Source: Phalacrocorax aristotelis (lineage: Eukaryota > Chordata > Aves > Suliformes > Phalacrocoracidae). From it: a DNA stretch of 64,000 nt. A program made the position numbers and the translations under genes. The stretch lies in NCBI RefSeq assembly GCF_949628215.1, contig NC_134297.1, positions 2,232,001 through 2,296,000 of the forward strand, read 5' to 3'. The notes beneath the pieces are model-generated. The model was not told the origin of the DNA. It saw only the letters and a list, made by a program, of their open reading frames with translations, and did no database searches. Below, one piece after another: positions 12,635 to 24,123 of this stretch. How positions within the stretch are numbered: position 1 is the stretch's first letter; every line of letters starts with the position of its first letter.

Positions 12635-13898
12635 CTAGATGTCCAGTTTCTCTCATTATTTTTAAGTAGTACCAGTCTGACTGGTAACAGATTTGCTTGT
12701 GACTTTTATCTAATAAAAAAAGGGGGAAAGAGGTACTGATTACATCTGAAAGGATTAAAAGAGAAAATTAATACAAAGTACTGGGGTAAAGATATATAAA
12801 TATATCTTATGCTAGCAACAGGACTATCTAGCACTTTTCTTTATTACATTAGCCTCACAATTTGTACAAATAATGCTTTGTACATTTTATGTTTCAACTT
12901 TTTTAACAGAGTCAAATGACGAGAAAGAAAAAGTGCTTACAAAACTCCACCAGCATCCTTAAATAAATTAGATATACAGCAAATGACACTGATGTCTCTA
13001 AATAACAAAACAAAAACCAGGAATGTAATTCTAAATTATGTTAACATTATCTAGTTATTTATTGACATTACTAGCAAAGTTTTTATTATGTGCTTTTATG
13101 TTTATATCAAAATGGCCTTGGTTTCATTTGAAAAGCTGTAGAAGTATTAAAATGTATTTTAAAATTAAAACTACGTACCTCTTTACACATTTCCCAAAGT
13201 AGTATTCTTAATAGAACTCTCCTATTCCTATGCTCATCTTTTCAATCTATTTATATTCTGAGACAAAATGTAAATAAGATTGCAAGTACATTCTACTAAG
13301 CTTTAGCACCAAAATATTTTCTAGAGTAGAATGAAAAAAAAAAAAGAAAAATGTTAATATGAAATAATCTGAGGTCTCTCCTTATATTTCAAAATTCTAC
13401 GTTTCATGGAAATGTTTCTATACTATGTTCTAGGGCGAAAGATTGGCTGTGACAATAAAAACATCCTTTGCAGTGGCATTAGAAATACCATGGCTGCATC
13501 TGAGCTCAGTTGTACTGAACTTCCACAGCCTTAAAGCCAACAAATGCAAAATTCATTCTAAATTATTTTTCAAATGCTCCCAGTATTTTCTAGGGATGGA
13601 AGCACAGCGTCAGCCAAAGCAATGGGTCAACAAGTAAAAAAAGATGTTTTAATGTGTAGAATCCCTTGGGATCATAGGATTTAAAATGGATGTTTAGTAT
13701 TGTTTTTAACTAATTTCCACTACCCTATGTATTGTATCTGCTTATTAAAAAAAGTTGCTGCTTAAGTTGTTGAAGGTTTCCTGAACTGCTAGAAATATTT
13801 ACATAAAACATTCATGAAACATTCATCATCGTTTATATTTTAATACGTAAAATTTACACAAGTTTTACTCTGCATTTCTGCAATCTAACAAACTCCAT
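12635..13898. other. TEX12 3' flank, nothing coding recognised
   Basis: AT-rich. Immediately 3' of TEX12 on the minus strand, an ATTAAA-type polyadenylation hexamer (TTTAAT on plus, near 13838) is available. No other gene was seen. Confidence 0.4.
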
Positions 13899-14804
13899 TT
13901 AGCTTTGCAGAGTAGTTGCGATCACAGTGAACCTCTGTTTTAGACTCTCCCTTTTCTGTTTTAAGTGGTTTTCTATGGTCCTTGCTTCTTTTAAGATTCC
14001 ATCAAGTTCTTGGACGTAGGAAGCATCCATCGCTGCTCTCTCACTTAATTGAAAAAATCTGTAGTTAAAATCAATCCTAAAGCCATTAATTTTCTCACTA
14101 CTTAGAACTGATTTTATGCTTTACTTAAAAATGTGTTGCCTATCAATACTCAGTTTCTGACCAAATTAGTTCTCTGTTGTAACAGAAAACAGCATTTTTA
14201 TTTCAGGATCTGTATTTGATAGTTTTCAGTGCTAATTTCTCTAAAATGCAGCCACGGTTAGAAAAGTGCTGTACAGACAGGACAATGTTAACTTGCCTCA
14301 GAATGTGGGCATATTTTGATAACAAGCTCTTAATTTCTTTGTTCATCTCTGTTAAAAGAAAAAAAGTAATTTTATTTAAACATTTTAATGAATTTTCATC
14401 TCAACATCCAATTAGGTAATTACATAGTTACTTTCAGTACATTTAATACATCACCATTTAAAACTTTTTCCAGTGGTTCAGGTTTGTAAAGCGACTGCGA
14501 GCCCTCAGTAAAAGCCAAATCTGTTTTGTCAAGCGAGGACAACTGAAGATTTTCTGAAGCTTCATTCTGGTAACAGAGCACACACAAAAAAAATGCAGGT
14601 TCTAGGACTTTTAGCACAGATAGAGTTTAACTGAAAAAAAGGAGTTTTAACAAGATCTTGAGAGACTGTTTTCAAAGAAAGTCCAAGTGTTATTGGCTTC
14701 ACAGCATCAACACCACCCCTCATCAACAGGCAGGTACTGCTCACCTCCATCTCTTTTTTACGTTTACTTCTATTTTCATCAGATTTTGGGGTGTTGCTTG
14801 TCAT
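13899..14804 (-). CDS. TEX12: TEX12, synaptonemal complex central element protein
   Basis: TEX12 pairs with SYCE2 to build the central-element filaments of the meiotic synaptonemal complex. Four coding exons were assembled by splice signals and phase: 14745-14804, 14455-14566, 14297-14348 and 13899-14043, giving 122 residues (human 123). Recognisable blocks are [49 protein letters not shown] and the C-terminus [12 protein letters not shown], matching human LEKDLN, KEINLMLSTYAKLL, SERAAVDASY and RFTVIANTLHR. The C-terminal two thirds is a predicted coiled coil. The start at 14804 follows acceptor TTTTTATCAG six bases upstream, so a noncoding exon 1 lies further 5', perhaps ending at a GTGAGC donor near 15047 in the CpG island. 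The last intron (14044-14296) uses a GC donor. Confidence 0.93.
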
Positions 14805-14929
14805 CGTTGCCTGATAAAAAGTACAACATATTTGGTAAGCCGTTATCCTGTGCGACAGGAAAACGTATCTCTATAAAGGCATGTAAAACCTATAAGCAGT
14901 ACCTCTGTAAGCTCCTCTGCAAAGGGGCT

Positions 14930-15600
14930 CTCCTCACTGGAGAGAGGCAGAGCCTTGAAGCACGGCGAGAGCACCGATCGGGGCTAGAGGCAGCGGGTCC
15001 CAGCCCCAGGCCGGCCTTGGCCAGCCTGGGGAGGGCCGGGGCTCACCGCCCAGGTGCTCTCCGAGTTGGCGGAGGGCGCAGAAGGCCGTCCTAGGGCCGG
15101 CGAGGCCGACTCTGCCCTGTCCGAAAGGGATCTCTCCCCCTCTCCAGCTCTACCTACGTTGCCCCCGTTCCCTCCGCCCTTCAGGACATCGGGGCGCCCC
15201 CCGCCCAGGAGGTCCCCACCCGCCTCGGACCTCTCTCCTCAGGCAGCGCGGGCCCGGGACGCTTTGCGGGCCTCGGCAGCCGTTAGCGGCCAGCGCGCGA
15301 GAGCGTGGCCGCAGCGGGGGCGACGCCCGCGCCCCACACGGCCGGCCCGGGGGAGCTGCCGGGCAGGGGGCGACCCCCGCGCCCCACACGGCCGGCCCGG
15401 GGGAGCTGCCGGGCAGGGGGCGACCCCCCGCGCCCCACACGGCCGGCCCGGGGGAGCTGCCGGGCAGGGGGCGACCCCCGCGCCCCCCACGGCCGGCAGC
15501 AGAGGCTGGCTGGAACCCGCCCAGCGGCCCTATTCTGGCCGCTAGCAGTCCTCGCCTTGCCCGGGCGGGGCGGCTGCAGGAAGGGCGGGAGGTGAATCAG
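14930..15600 (-). promoter_or_regulatory. CpG island, likely TEX12 promoter and noncoding exon 1
   Basis: About 670 bp of very GC- and CpG-rich sequence 5' of the TEX12 start. On the minus strand a donor GCGGTGAGC at about 15046 could close a 5' UTR exon that splices to the acceptor at 14811. Long open frames on both strands here are by-products of the GC bias and the internal tandem repeat. Confidence 0.65.
15321..15497. repeat. 50-bp GC-rich minisatellite, about 3.5 copies
   Basis: Units begin at 15321, 15371, 15421 and 15472 with CGACnCCCGCGCCCCACAC, followed by a CGGCCGGCCCGGGGGAGCTG segment and GCCGGGCAGGGGG. The first three units are nearly identical (50, 50 and 51 bp); the fourth is cut off after about 26 bp. 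Near identity implies recent expansion or gene conversion, and the array probably varies in copy number. Confidence 0.9.
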
Positions 15601-17938
15601 TAAAAATCTGGGAGATCGGTGCCGTTAAAAGTAGAGAGCTGCCGAGATCAACTTTTTTTTTTCCTGGACAATGGAAAATACTATTAAGTTTTCCTTTTGT
15701 ATCCTGTGCTTCACTTCTGTACGTAAACTGTCTTTGGTTTCATCAGCTGAGAGATTACGTGATGAGGTGGCTTGCTTAAAACGGGAAGAAACTAGACACA
15801 GCGATTCAGGAGAGCTCTTTCAGCGTTACACTTCACGTTGTTAACCAAAAATATTAAACGCTGCATCAAGTTACTACTTTCCTAAACTAAATCTCGGCTT
15901 CGTTAGCTACGGTGAAGAAAATCATTGCAAGATTTTCAGTTGTGAGTAAAGGCAATTTTTCCTTTTTTTTTTAATGCTGTTTTTGTGTTGTGGGGTTTAT
16001 TTTTGTTTGGTTTGGTTTTTGTTTTGGGTTTTTTATTTTTTTATCTTTTTATTTCTGTTTTTAAGAGAACAAAGGATCTTAACTTTACACCTGTTATCCG
16101 AATAGGCTCTGAAAGTCAAAATTCAGATTTTTATGTTTCTAGCAATACTATCTAAACATTAAGAAATGGATATGAAAGAATACGCTAAAAAAATATTCTT
16201 AAAGTGTTTACCTAATTGAGTTACTATGACTATGTTATTTTTGTTAACAAACCACCTGAATGAAAAGAAATGAAACGTTGGAACTGTTTCACCACTTTCA
16301 GTACCTTATTGATGTGACAGTCTATGGAGACAGCTCAGACTGAAAAAAAAAAAAAGCAATTACTCTAAAAGTAGTTCCAGTTCTTTTAAGGTTGGAGATG
16401 TTAAAATGCCAGGAGTAAACAAAGCTTAAAACCTACAATAGCAGCAATTGTATGAGTTAGACCCAGACCCTTATAAATGTAAGCAGGTACAGACTAAGAG
16501 AGGAAAACTCCTTTTATTCAATGTGCTAAATGATCCTATTGAATTTTTAGGATCTCAAAGGTTGAGAAGAAGGACCAAGTCCTCCTTTTTGATAGTTCAT
16601 ATACAATGTCAATAGACCAAAAAATACTAGTGCCAGCAGTTAATACAAAAACCCCTCCAATATTGGCTGGCTGGCATTGGTTTTGATGCTTTCACATAAA
16701 TTTTGGTACCAAGTACCATATCATTTAATGTTTCACTAGTCATCTGAATGTAACTTTAAAGTTAATGAGAAAAGAATGGCTACATGATAAATAATTACTA
16801 CAGCTTTAATATTTTTTTTTTTTTGCAGTGACATGAAAAATTAGGTATTCTGGGAACAAGAAATGCAAGCAGCTATCGCCCAAATGGGGAACACTCCCGA
16901 ATAAAGCCCTGGTGCCCATATGCCCATATTTTGAAAAAAATGTTAAGCGTCAGTTGGAGTGAAGAAAAGAAACATTTATATTCTTTTGAAGCTGAAGAAA
17001 ATTATTCAGGGGTAGAAACTTACAAGGCTGAAGTTGTTTATCTTAGCTGAAAAAGACCAAGAAGCAATTTGATCGTACTTTGCAGGAAGGAACTATTTGT
17101 TACGAAATGGCTATCAGGAAAATGTACAGACATGGGTGACCAGACCCACAAGCCAGTTAAATTTAGAAAGATTTCCCGCCCCCCCTGTAAGAACCAACTA
17201 TTAAAATAAAGTACTAAGAGGAACAGCAGAGTTACAGTCGTTGAATATAAAAATCTGCTAGATCTAGGTGTTTAAATAAAATTTAGATCTCTCTGGTATA
17301 CAGGTTTAGGTAAACACAACTCCACACACATAATGCCATGTAAGAAAACAGGAAATCGAAAGGGGATGATATAATATTGCTATCTGGCTAGAATTCATTG
17401 TGAGTGTCTGTAAATAGGGGTATATACTACTTCTCTGAAAGCAGTAGCTGCCAAAAATCTGTTTTTCTTTGTCAGTCGGAAAGGGGATTTTACTCTGTTG
17501 CTGAATTCTTCTGCTTTTTAAAATTCTTCTGAATCAATTTCGTTAGTTTCTTTCAACAAATTTAAAGAAGAGAAATTTCTGGAGCAGACATACTCCCTGG
17601 TTGCTTTTAACATGTCAGTGCAATACGCTGCTCCCTGTGGGTAGAATTGTCAAAATTAGTTGTTGTCAGTAAAATGAACAGTATTTTTATTTATAGGATT
17701 ATTATTTCAGATGAGGGTGAAAGATGCACCTTTGACCTCAAAATTATCTCCCTAGTTTTATGATGTAGACATTAAAGCATTCCCTACAGACATTATTGCG
17801 CTTTTTTCCCCGTTTGTTTTCCTCTAGGAGCAGTAAGAGGCATGCAGACAGGCAAGGTCTTAGCTTTCGTCTTCGTTGGGGGGTTGGTGGGCGTTTAGGA
17901 GGGGATTCCCCCTACAGTCCAGTGCTAAAACTTTTAAG
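15601..17938. other. Intergenic spacer with a T-rich low-complexity tract
   Basis: AT-rich. A low-complexity T/G-rich tract spans about 15959-16065 (runs of T broken by G). No exon or repeat family was recognised elsewhere before the provirus target site. Confidence 0.45.
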
Positions 17939-17943
17939 TGCCC

Positions 17944-19010
17944 TGTGCTGGTTTTGGCTGAGAAGGGGTTAATTCTCCTCACTGTGGGGGTCGGCTACCT
18001 TTCCAGCTTCCCGCGCTCTGCCGCGTGGCGGGGGGGGGGCTGGGAGGGGCAGGGCCGTGGTGGGGACGGCTGACCCCGACTGGCCAATGGCAGGTTCATT
18101 CCATACCATGTGACACCATGACCAGTATATTGAGGGGGGGCAGCGGCAGCGCGGGGGCGGCGCGGCGTCGGGGCGGCGGGCGGCGAGCGGCTGCGGCGCG
18201 TGCGGTTTGTTCCGGCGGTTCGTTCCCCCTCTCCCCTCCCTTCCCCCCTCCCCTGGGGCTTTGCGCCTCTCGTTGTTCTCCTTTACATTGCATTTCTACT
18301 GTTGTTTCTTCTAATTTTAATTATTAAACTGTTCTTATCCCAACCCACGAGCGTTACCCTTCTGATTCTCTCCCCCATCTACCGGTGGGGGAGTGAGTGA
18401 GCGACTGTGTGGGGCTGAGCTGCCGCTTGTTATAATTAATTTAGCCTTCAACGGAATTTCAATCAAAGTTTACAATTTATTGAATAGAGACAAGCAAGCA
18501 GCGCTGGATGCACGGGGGATCCTTCCGCCTAACGTGCATACCGTCATACAAAATTACAGGGTTTATAGAACAATTAGTAAAAACACGCCTAAGTTTACAC
18601 TCATTGGTCAGTGATAAGCATCCCACTTGCCGTTGGTCAGCCGTCACTCTCCTTTGTAGCAGGGTGTTTCCACTGTTAGTCCTTGAAGTTCTACTGAATT
18701 GTATCTTTTTAGGAGGCTTCTTGTCAATGCAGCATTCATTGCTAACGCCCTCTTGACTGGCCTAAGCAGGTGTTAGTTTCTACTCCTAACTAAAATTCTT
18801 TCTTAACAATTAACTTAAATCGCCAATCAACATTCCAACCATTAAGACAATTGAACGGCCCTCGGTTACACAAGCACAAACCCATTAAGACAGTTAACAA
18901 GTCAATTGAACGGTCAAATGCTAGAGGGTCACACTTCACCGTGTGACTCTAGCATTGTTCCATATTGACACGAATCAGATGAACACATTTTACACCGCTA
19001 AACCACGACA
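17944..19010 (+). repeat. 5' LTR of the ERV-L provirus, split by a nested LTR
   Basis: The LTR sequence occupies 17944-18427 and resumes at 19000-19010, ending CCACGACA. The total of about 495 bp matches the 3' LTR. It contains a G-rich U3, a GC- and CpG-rich middle segment, and an AT-rich stretch with TTAATTATTAAAC that may hold the polyadenylation signal. The interruption is a separate element at 18428-18994. Confidence 0.9.
18428..18994 (-). mobile_element. Solo LTR of another retrovirus family, nested antisense in the 5' LTR
   Basis: A 567-bp insertion begins TGTTATAATT and ends ATTTTACA, so it is bounded by TG...CA in either orientation. It is flanked by a perfect 5-bp target duplication, CCGCT (18423-18427 and 18995-18999). 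Reading the minus strand gives a TATAAACC box near 18557 and AATAAA at 18481-18476, about 50 bases before the end, which is the usual LTR layout and sets the antisense orientation. No internal sequence is present, so it is a solo LTR. It must be younger than the provirus. The family is not recognised. Confidence 0.85.
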
Positions 19011-19017
19011 GTCTTTT

Positions 19018-19035
19018 TGGCGCCCAACGTGGGGC
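19018..19035 (+). other. Primer-binding site, tRNA-Lys type
   Basis: TGGCGCCCAACGTGGGGC, seven bases after the LTR end, is the complement of the 3' end of tRNA-Lys(1,2), the primer site also used by foamy viruses. Class III elements are named after tRNA-Leu, so primer use differs from the eponymous mammalian family. Confidence 0.85.
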
Positions 19036-19042
19036 TCGAGGG

Positions 19043-20935
19043 TTGGACGTAACAACAGCTGCTGGTCACAGCACCATGTTGTCCTTTTTGCAGTTGGTGT
19101 TAAAAATCGGTGTTGGTTTGTTGAGTCTGCTGTGTTATGCTGTGATTAGTAATGTTTTGCCTACAAGATTTGTTATACAAACACTCGTTTTCAGCTTTAT
19201 CTGGTATTTGGGGTTTTTGCTGAAACCATTACTGTACTTCGGATACCACCTTGTTGAGGCAATTAGCAATTATACCTCCTCCTCTGAGAGATTTTATATG
19301 GAGGAAATACAGAATAATACCTTTGCAACTTTGTTCTATGATGTCTGTGCCTTTGTTACAACAACGTTTTTGTATCTTGAACATCCTTGGGTGGTTAAGG
19401 TGCACTTATTGTTAGGTTTTGGGCATGTTGTTTTGGTTTTGACTAAGCAACTTAAGAATATCACCCAGAAATCTGCCCCGAGGCTTGATAGTTACGAGTG
19501 GCAGGGCATGTGGGATAGCATGGGCAAGTACCTAGGGCAGTGGGCACCCCCAGTGTTTTGGAGTTTCACCCCCGAACAAGTGCAGAATCCTAAAAAACTA
19601 GTAGAATATTTGGAGAAAGTATGTTGTTACGCTGGGAACTCCAGAGAGACACAGGTAACTGCAACATGCTGGGGTCTGGCCCATGCATACCGAGCCCTGC
19701 TCAATAGTATTCAGTGCCCCCAGGGGGAAGAGAATGTCTCTGGATTGAAATGCAAAGTGACTGGCACTGTAGACAATCCAGCCCTGACAACAGGCACTGC
19801 AGCCACTCAAACCCCCACAACAAGTACCGGAGCTAGCTCAGAAAATAAACCCGCACCAGTATCAGTTGCCCCCATACACAAGGCGAAATATTGGAAGCGG
19901 ACATCAACTCGTTTAGAACGGGATGATGAAGAACCAGGGCCATCGCGGGGAGAGGAGGGAGAAGTAATAAATGAAATAGAGACCACCCGATCCCTGTCCT
20001 TAAGCGAGATATGCGAAAAGATTGTAGCCGTCGTTCAGGTGAGCACATTGTCACCTGGCTGCTCCGATGCTGGGATAATGGGGCCAGTAGCCTGGAACTA
20101 GAGGGGAAAGAAGCCAAACAATTGGGATCCCTTTCTGGGGAAGGGGGCGTTGACAAAGCAATTGGAAAAAAACCACAAGCCCTCAGCCTCTGGAGGCGAC
20201 TCCTGTCTGGAGTGAAGGAAAGGTATCCCTTTAAAGAAGATGTTACATATCGCCCAGGAAAATGGACAACTATGGAGAAAGGCATCCAGTATCTCAGGGA
20301 ATTAGCTGTGTTTGAGGTGATTTATGGTGACCTGGACGATCAACGGTCATCCAAATATCCAGATGAAGCCGAGTGCACATGACCCATGTGGCGGAAGTTT
20401 GTACGGAGCGCACCATCTTCGCATGCAAACTCATTGGCAGTGATGTCCTGGAAAGATGACGAGACACCAACGGTGGCAGAGGTGATAGATAGACTCCGGG
20501 ATTACGACGCAAGTATCTCTTCCTCGCTTGTCTCTGCTGTGGAGAAACTATCCCAAGAGGTCCAGCAACTCAAAGAAGATCTGTCCTACTCCCCACCTCG
20601 ACAGAGCAGTGTCTCAGCTGTTAGGAATAAGCGTCCTTTGGCTCAAAGAAGGGGATACACACCACGGGCCACCCTATGGTTCTACCTGCGTGACCACGGA
20701 GAGGACATGATGAGGTGGGATGGCAAGCCTACTTCGACCCTATAGGCACGAGTACATGAACTGCAAGGAAGAACAGTCACTCAGGGAGGCTCTTCCAGGA
20801 AAGCTGCTGCTCCAGTTTCCAGCGAGCAAGTCCCCAGACAGAGGAGTAGAAGCGCAGATTTTATTTCTAAGTGTAATAGAGGGACTCCTGGTTCACATTT
20901 ACAGGAAGTGAGTTGTGACTGCCATGATCAGGACT
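19043..20935 (+). mobile_element. gag region of the ERV-L fossil, broken
   Basis: The region between the primer-binding site and pol is gag by position. The early part, from a Kozak-like CACCATG at 19076, encodes an unusually hydrophobic N-terminal domain (LVLKIGVGLLSLLCYAVIS, then FSFIWYLGFLLKPLLYFGY and two further apolar stretches), followed by a soluble part with SFTPEQVQNPKKLVEYLEK. The late part, after about 20400, carries a coiled-coil-like helix (VEKLSQEVQQLKEDLS) and YTPRATLWFYLRDHG. The region is not open end to end; roughly two or three breaks are evident. Confidence 0.65.
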
Positions 20936-20958
20936 AGAGGGGCCCTGCCTCCAGCCGG

Positions 20959-23900
20959 GTGGAGGAAAGGGATAACCGGGCTTACTGGACTGTGTGGATC
21001 CGATGGCCTGGCATGTCCGACCCACAGGAGTATAAAGCTTTAGTGGACACCGGCGCACAGTGCACCTTAATGCCATCAAACTATATAGGGGCAGAACCCA
21101 TCAGCATTGCTGGAGTGACAGGGGGATCCCAAGAGCTAACTGTATTGGAGGCCGAAGTGAGCCTAACTGGCAATGAGTGGCAGAAGCACCCCATTGTGAC
21201 TGGCCCAGAGGCTCCGTGCATCCTTGGCATAGACTACCTCAGGAGAGGGTATTTCAAGGACCCAAAAGGTTACAAGTGGGCTTTTGGTGTAGCTGCCTTG
21301 GAGACGGAGGAAACTGAACAGCTGTCTACCTTGCCCGGTCTCTCAAAGGACCCTTCTGTGGTGGGGTTGCTGAAGGTCAAAGAACAACAGGTGCCAATCG
21401 CCACCACAACAGTGCACCGGCGGCAATATCGCACCAACAGAGACTCTCTGATCCCCATCCATAAACTCATTCACCAACTGAGGAGCCAAGGAGTCATCAG
21501 TAAGACCCACTCACCCTTTAACAGTCCCATATGGCCAGTCCGGAAGTCTAATGGAGAGTGGAGACTAACAGTAGACTATCGTGGCCTGAATGAAGTCACT
21601 CCACCGTTGAGTGCTGCTGTGCCAGACATGCTAGAACTTCAATACGAACTGGAGTCAAAGGCGGCCAAGTGGTATGCCACAATTGATATCACTAATGCAT
21701 TCTTCTCAATCCCTCTGGCAGCAGAGTGCAGGCCACAGTTTGCTTTCACATGGAGGGGCGTCCAGTACACCTGGAATCGACTGCCCCAGGGGTGGAAACA
21801 CAGTCCTACCATTTGCCATGGACTGATTCAGACTGTACTGGAACAGGGAGAAGCTCCAGAACACCTTCAACACATTGATGACATCATTGTGTGGGGCAAC
21901 ACAGCGGAAGAAGTTTTTGAGAAAGGAGAGAAAATAGTCCAAATCCTTCTGAAAGCTGGTTTTGCCATAAAACAAAGTAAGGTAAAGGGACCTGCACGAG
22001 AAATCCAGTTCTTAGGAATCAAATGGCAAGACGGTCGTCGTCAGATCCCAATGGATGTGATCAACAAAATAGCAGCCATGTCTCCACCAACTAGCAAAAA
22101 GGAAACACAAGCTTTATTGGGCGTTGTGGGTTTTTGGAGAATGCATATTCCAAATTACAGTCTGATCGTAAGCCCTCTCTATCAAGTGACCCGGAAAAAG
22201 AATGATTTCAAATGGGGCCCTGAGCAACGACAAGCCTTTGAACAGATTAAACGAGAAATAGTCCATGCAGTAGCTCTTGGGCCAGTCCGGGCAGGACAAG
22301 ATGTAAAAAATGTGCTCTACACTGCAGCCGGGGAGAATGGCCCTACGTGGAGCCTCTGGCAGAAAGCACCTGGGGAGACCCGGGGTCGACCCCTAGGGTT
22401 TTGGAGTCGGGGATACAGAGGGTCTGAAGCCCGCTATACTCCAACTGAAAAAGAGATATTGGCAGCATATGAAGGGGTTCGAGCTGCTTCAGAAGTGGTT
22501 GGTACTGAAGCACAGTTGCTCCTGGCACCCCGACTGCCAGTGCTGGGCTGGATGTTCAAAGGAAACATCCCCTCTACACACCATGCAACTGATGCTACGT
22601 GGAGTAAATGGGTTGCACTGATCACCCAGCGGGCTCGAGTAGGAAACCCCAGTCGCCCAGGAATCTTGGAAGTGATTATGGACTGGCCAGAAGGCAAAGA
22701 TTTTGGATTATCACCAGAGGAGGAGGTGACACGTGCTGAAGAAGCCCCACTGTATAACAAACTGCCAGAAGATGAGAAGCAATATGCCCTGTTCACTGAT
22801 GGGTCCTGTCGCCTTGTGGGAAAGCACCGGAGATGGAAGGCTGCTGTATGGAGTCCTACACGACAAGTAGCAGAAACTGCTGAAGGAGAAGGTGAATCGA
22901 GCCAGTTTGCAGAGGTAAAGGCCATCCAGCTGGCCTTAGACATCGCTGAACGGGAAAAGTGGCCAGTGCTCTATCTCTATACTGACTCCTGGATGGTGGC
23001 AAATGCCTTGTGGGGCTGGCTGCAGCAATGGAAGCAAAGCAACTGGCAGCGCAGAGGCAAACCCATCTGGGCTGCCACATTGTGGCAAGATATTGCTGCC
23101 CGGGTAGAGAAACTGGTTGTAAAGGTACGGCATGTGGATGCTCACGTCCCCAAGAGTCGGGCCACTGAAGAACATCGAAACAACCAGCAGGTGGATCAGG
23201 CTGCCAAGATTGAAGTGGCTGAGGTGGATCTGGACTGGCAGCATAAGGGTGAACTATTTCTAGCTCGGTGGGCCCATGACACCTCAGGCCATCAAGGGAG
23301 AGATGCAACATACAGGTGGGCTTGTGATCGAGGGGTGGACTTGACCATGGATGTTATTGCACAGGCTATCCACGAATGTGACACATGCGCTGCAATCAAG
23401 CAAGCAAAGCGGGTAAAGCCTCTGTGGTATGGGGGACGATGGCTGAAATATAAATATGGGGAGGCCTGGCAAATTGACTATATCACACTCCCACAGACCC
23501 GCCAAGGCAAGCGCCATGTGCTTACAATGGTAGAAACAACGACTGGCTGGCTGGAAACATATCCTGTCCCCCACGCCACTGCCCCGAACACTATCCTGGG
23601 TCTTGAGAAACAAGTCCTGTGGCGACATGGCACCCCAGAGAGAATTGAGTCAGACAACGGGACTCATTTCCGAAATAGCCTCATAGACACCTGGGCCAAA
23701 GAGCACGGCACTGAGCGGGTGTATCACACCCCCTATCACGCACCAGCCTCTGGGAAAATTGAACGGTACAATGGACTGTTAAAAACTACACTGAGAGCAA
23801 CGGGGGGTGGAACATTCAAGCACTGGGATACACATTTAGCAAAAGCCACGTGGTTAGTCAACACGAGGGGATCTGCCAACCGAGCTGGTCCTGCCCAGTC

Positions 23901-24123
23901 AGAAATCCTACATACTGTGGAAGGGGATAGAGTCCCTGTAGTGCACACAAAAAGTATGCTGGGCAACACAGTCTGGGTTCTTCCTGCCTCTGGCAAAGGC
24001 AAACCCATTCGTGGGATTGCTTTTGCTCGAGGACCTGGGTGCACTTGGTGGGTGATGCGGGAGGATGGAGAAATCCGATGTGTGCCTCAAGGGGATTTGA
24101 TTTTGGGTGAAAACAGTCAATGA
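20959..24123 (+). mobile_element. pol region of the ERV-L fossil: protease, RT, RNase H, integrase; looks whole
   Basis: One long open frame of about 1054 codons. In order: an aspartic protease with VDTGAQCTLM (near residue 30); reverse transcriptase with LTVDYRGLN, YATIDITNAFFSIPLA, LPQGWKHSP and the HIDDIIVWG active site; connection; RNase H with LFTDGSC, ELEVK-like FAEVKAIQLAL, YTDSWMV and a C-terminal HVDAHVP; integrase with a zinc-binding H..H..CDTC module and a DDE core seen in WQIDYITLP, ESDNGTHF and SGKIERYNG. The frame ends 404 bp before the 3' LTR, leaving no room for env. Long openness fits the low LTR divergence. It is an integrated copy, not a host gene. Confidence 0.93.

Noticed and set aside
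14687-15595. Several open frames over the TEX12 CpG island
   Set aside because: They translate the 50-bp minisatellite and GC-rich DNA in different frames and have no homology.
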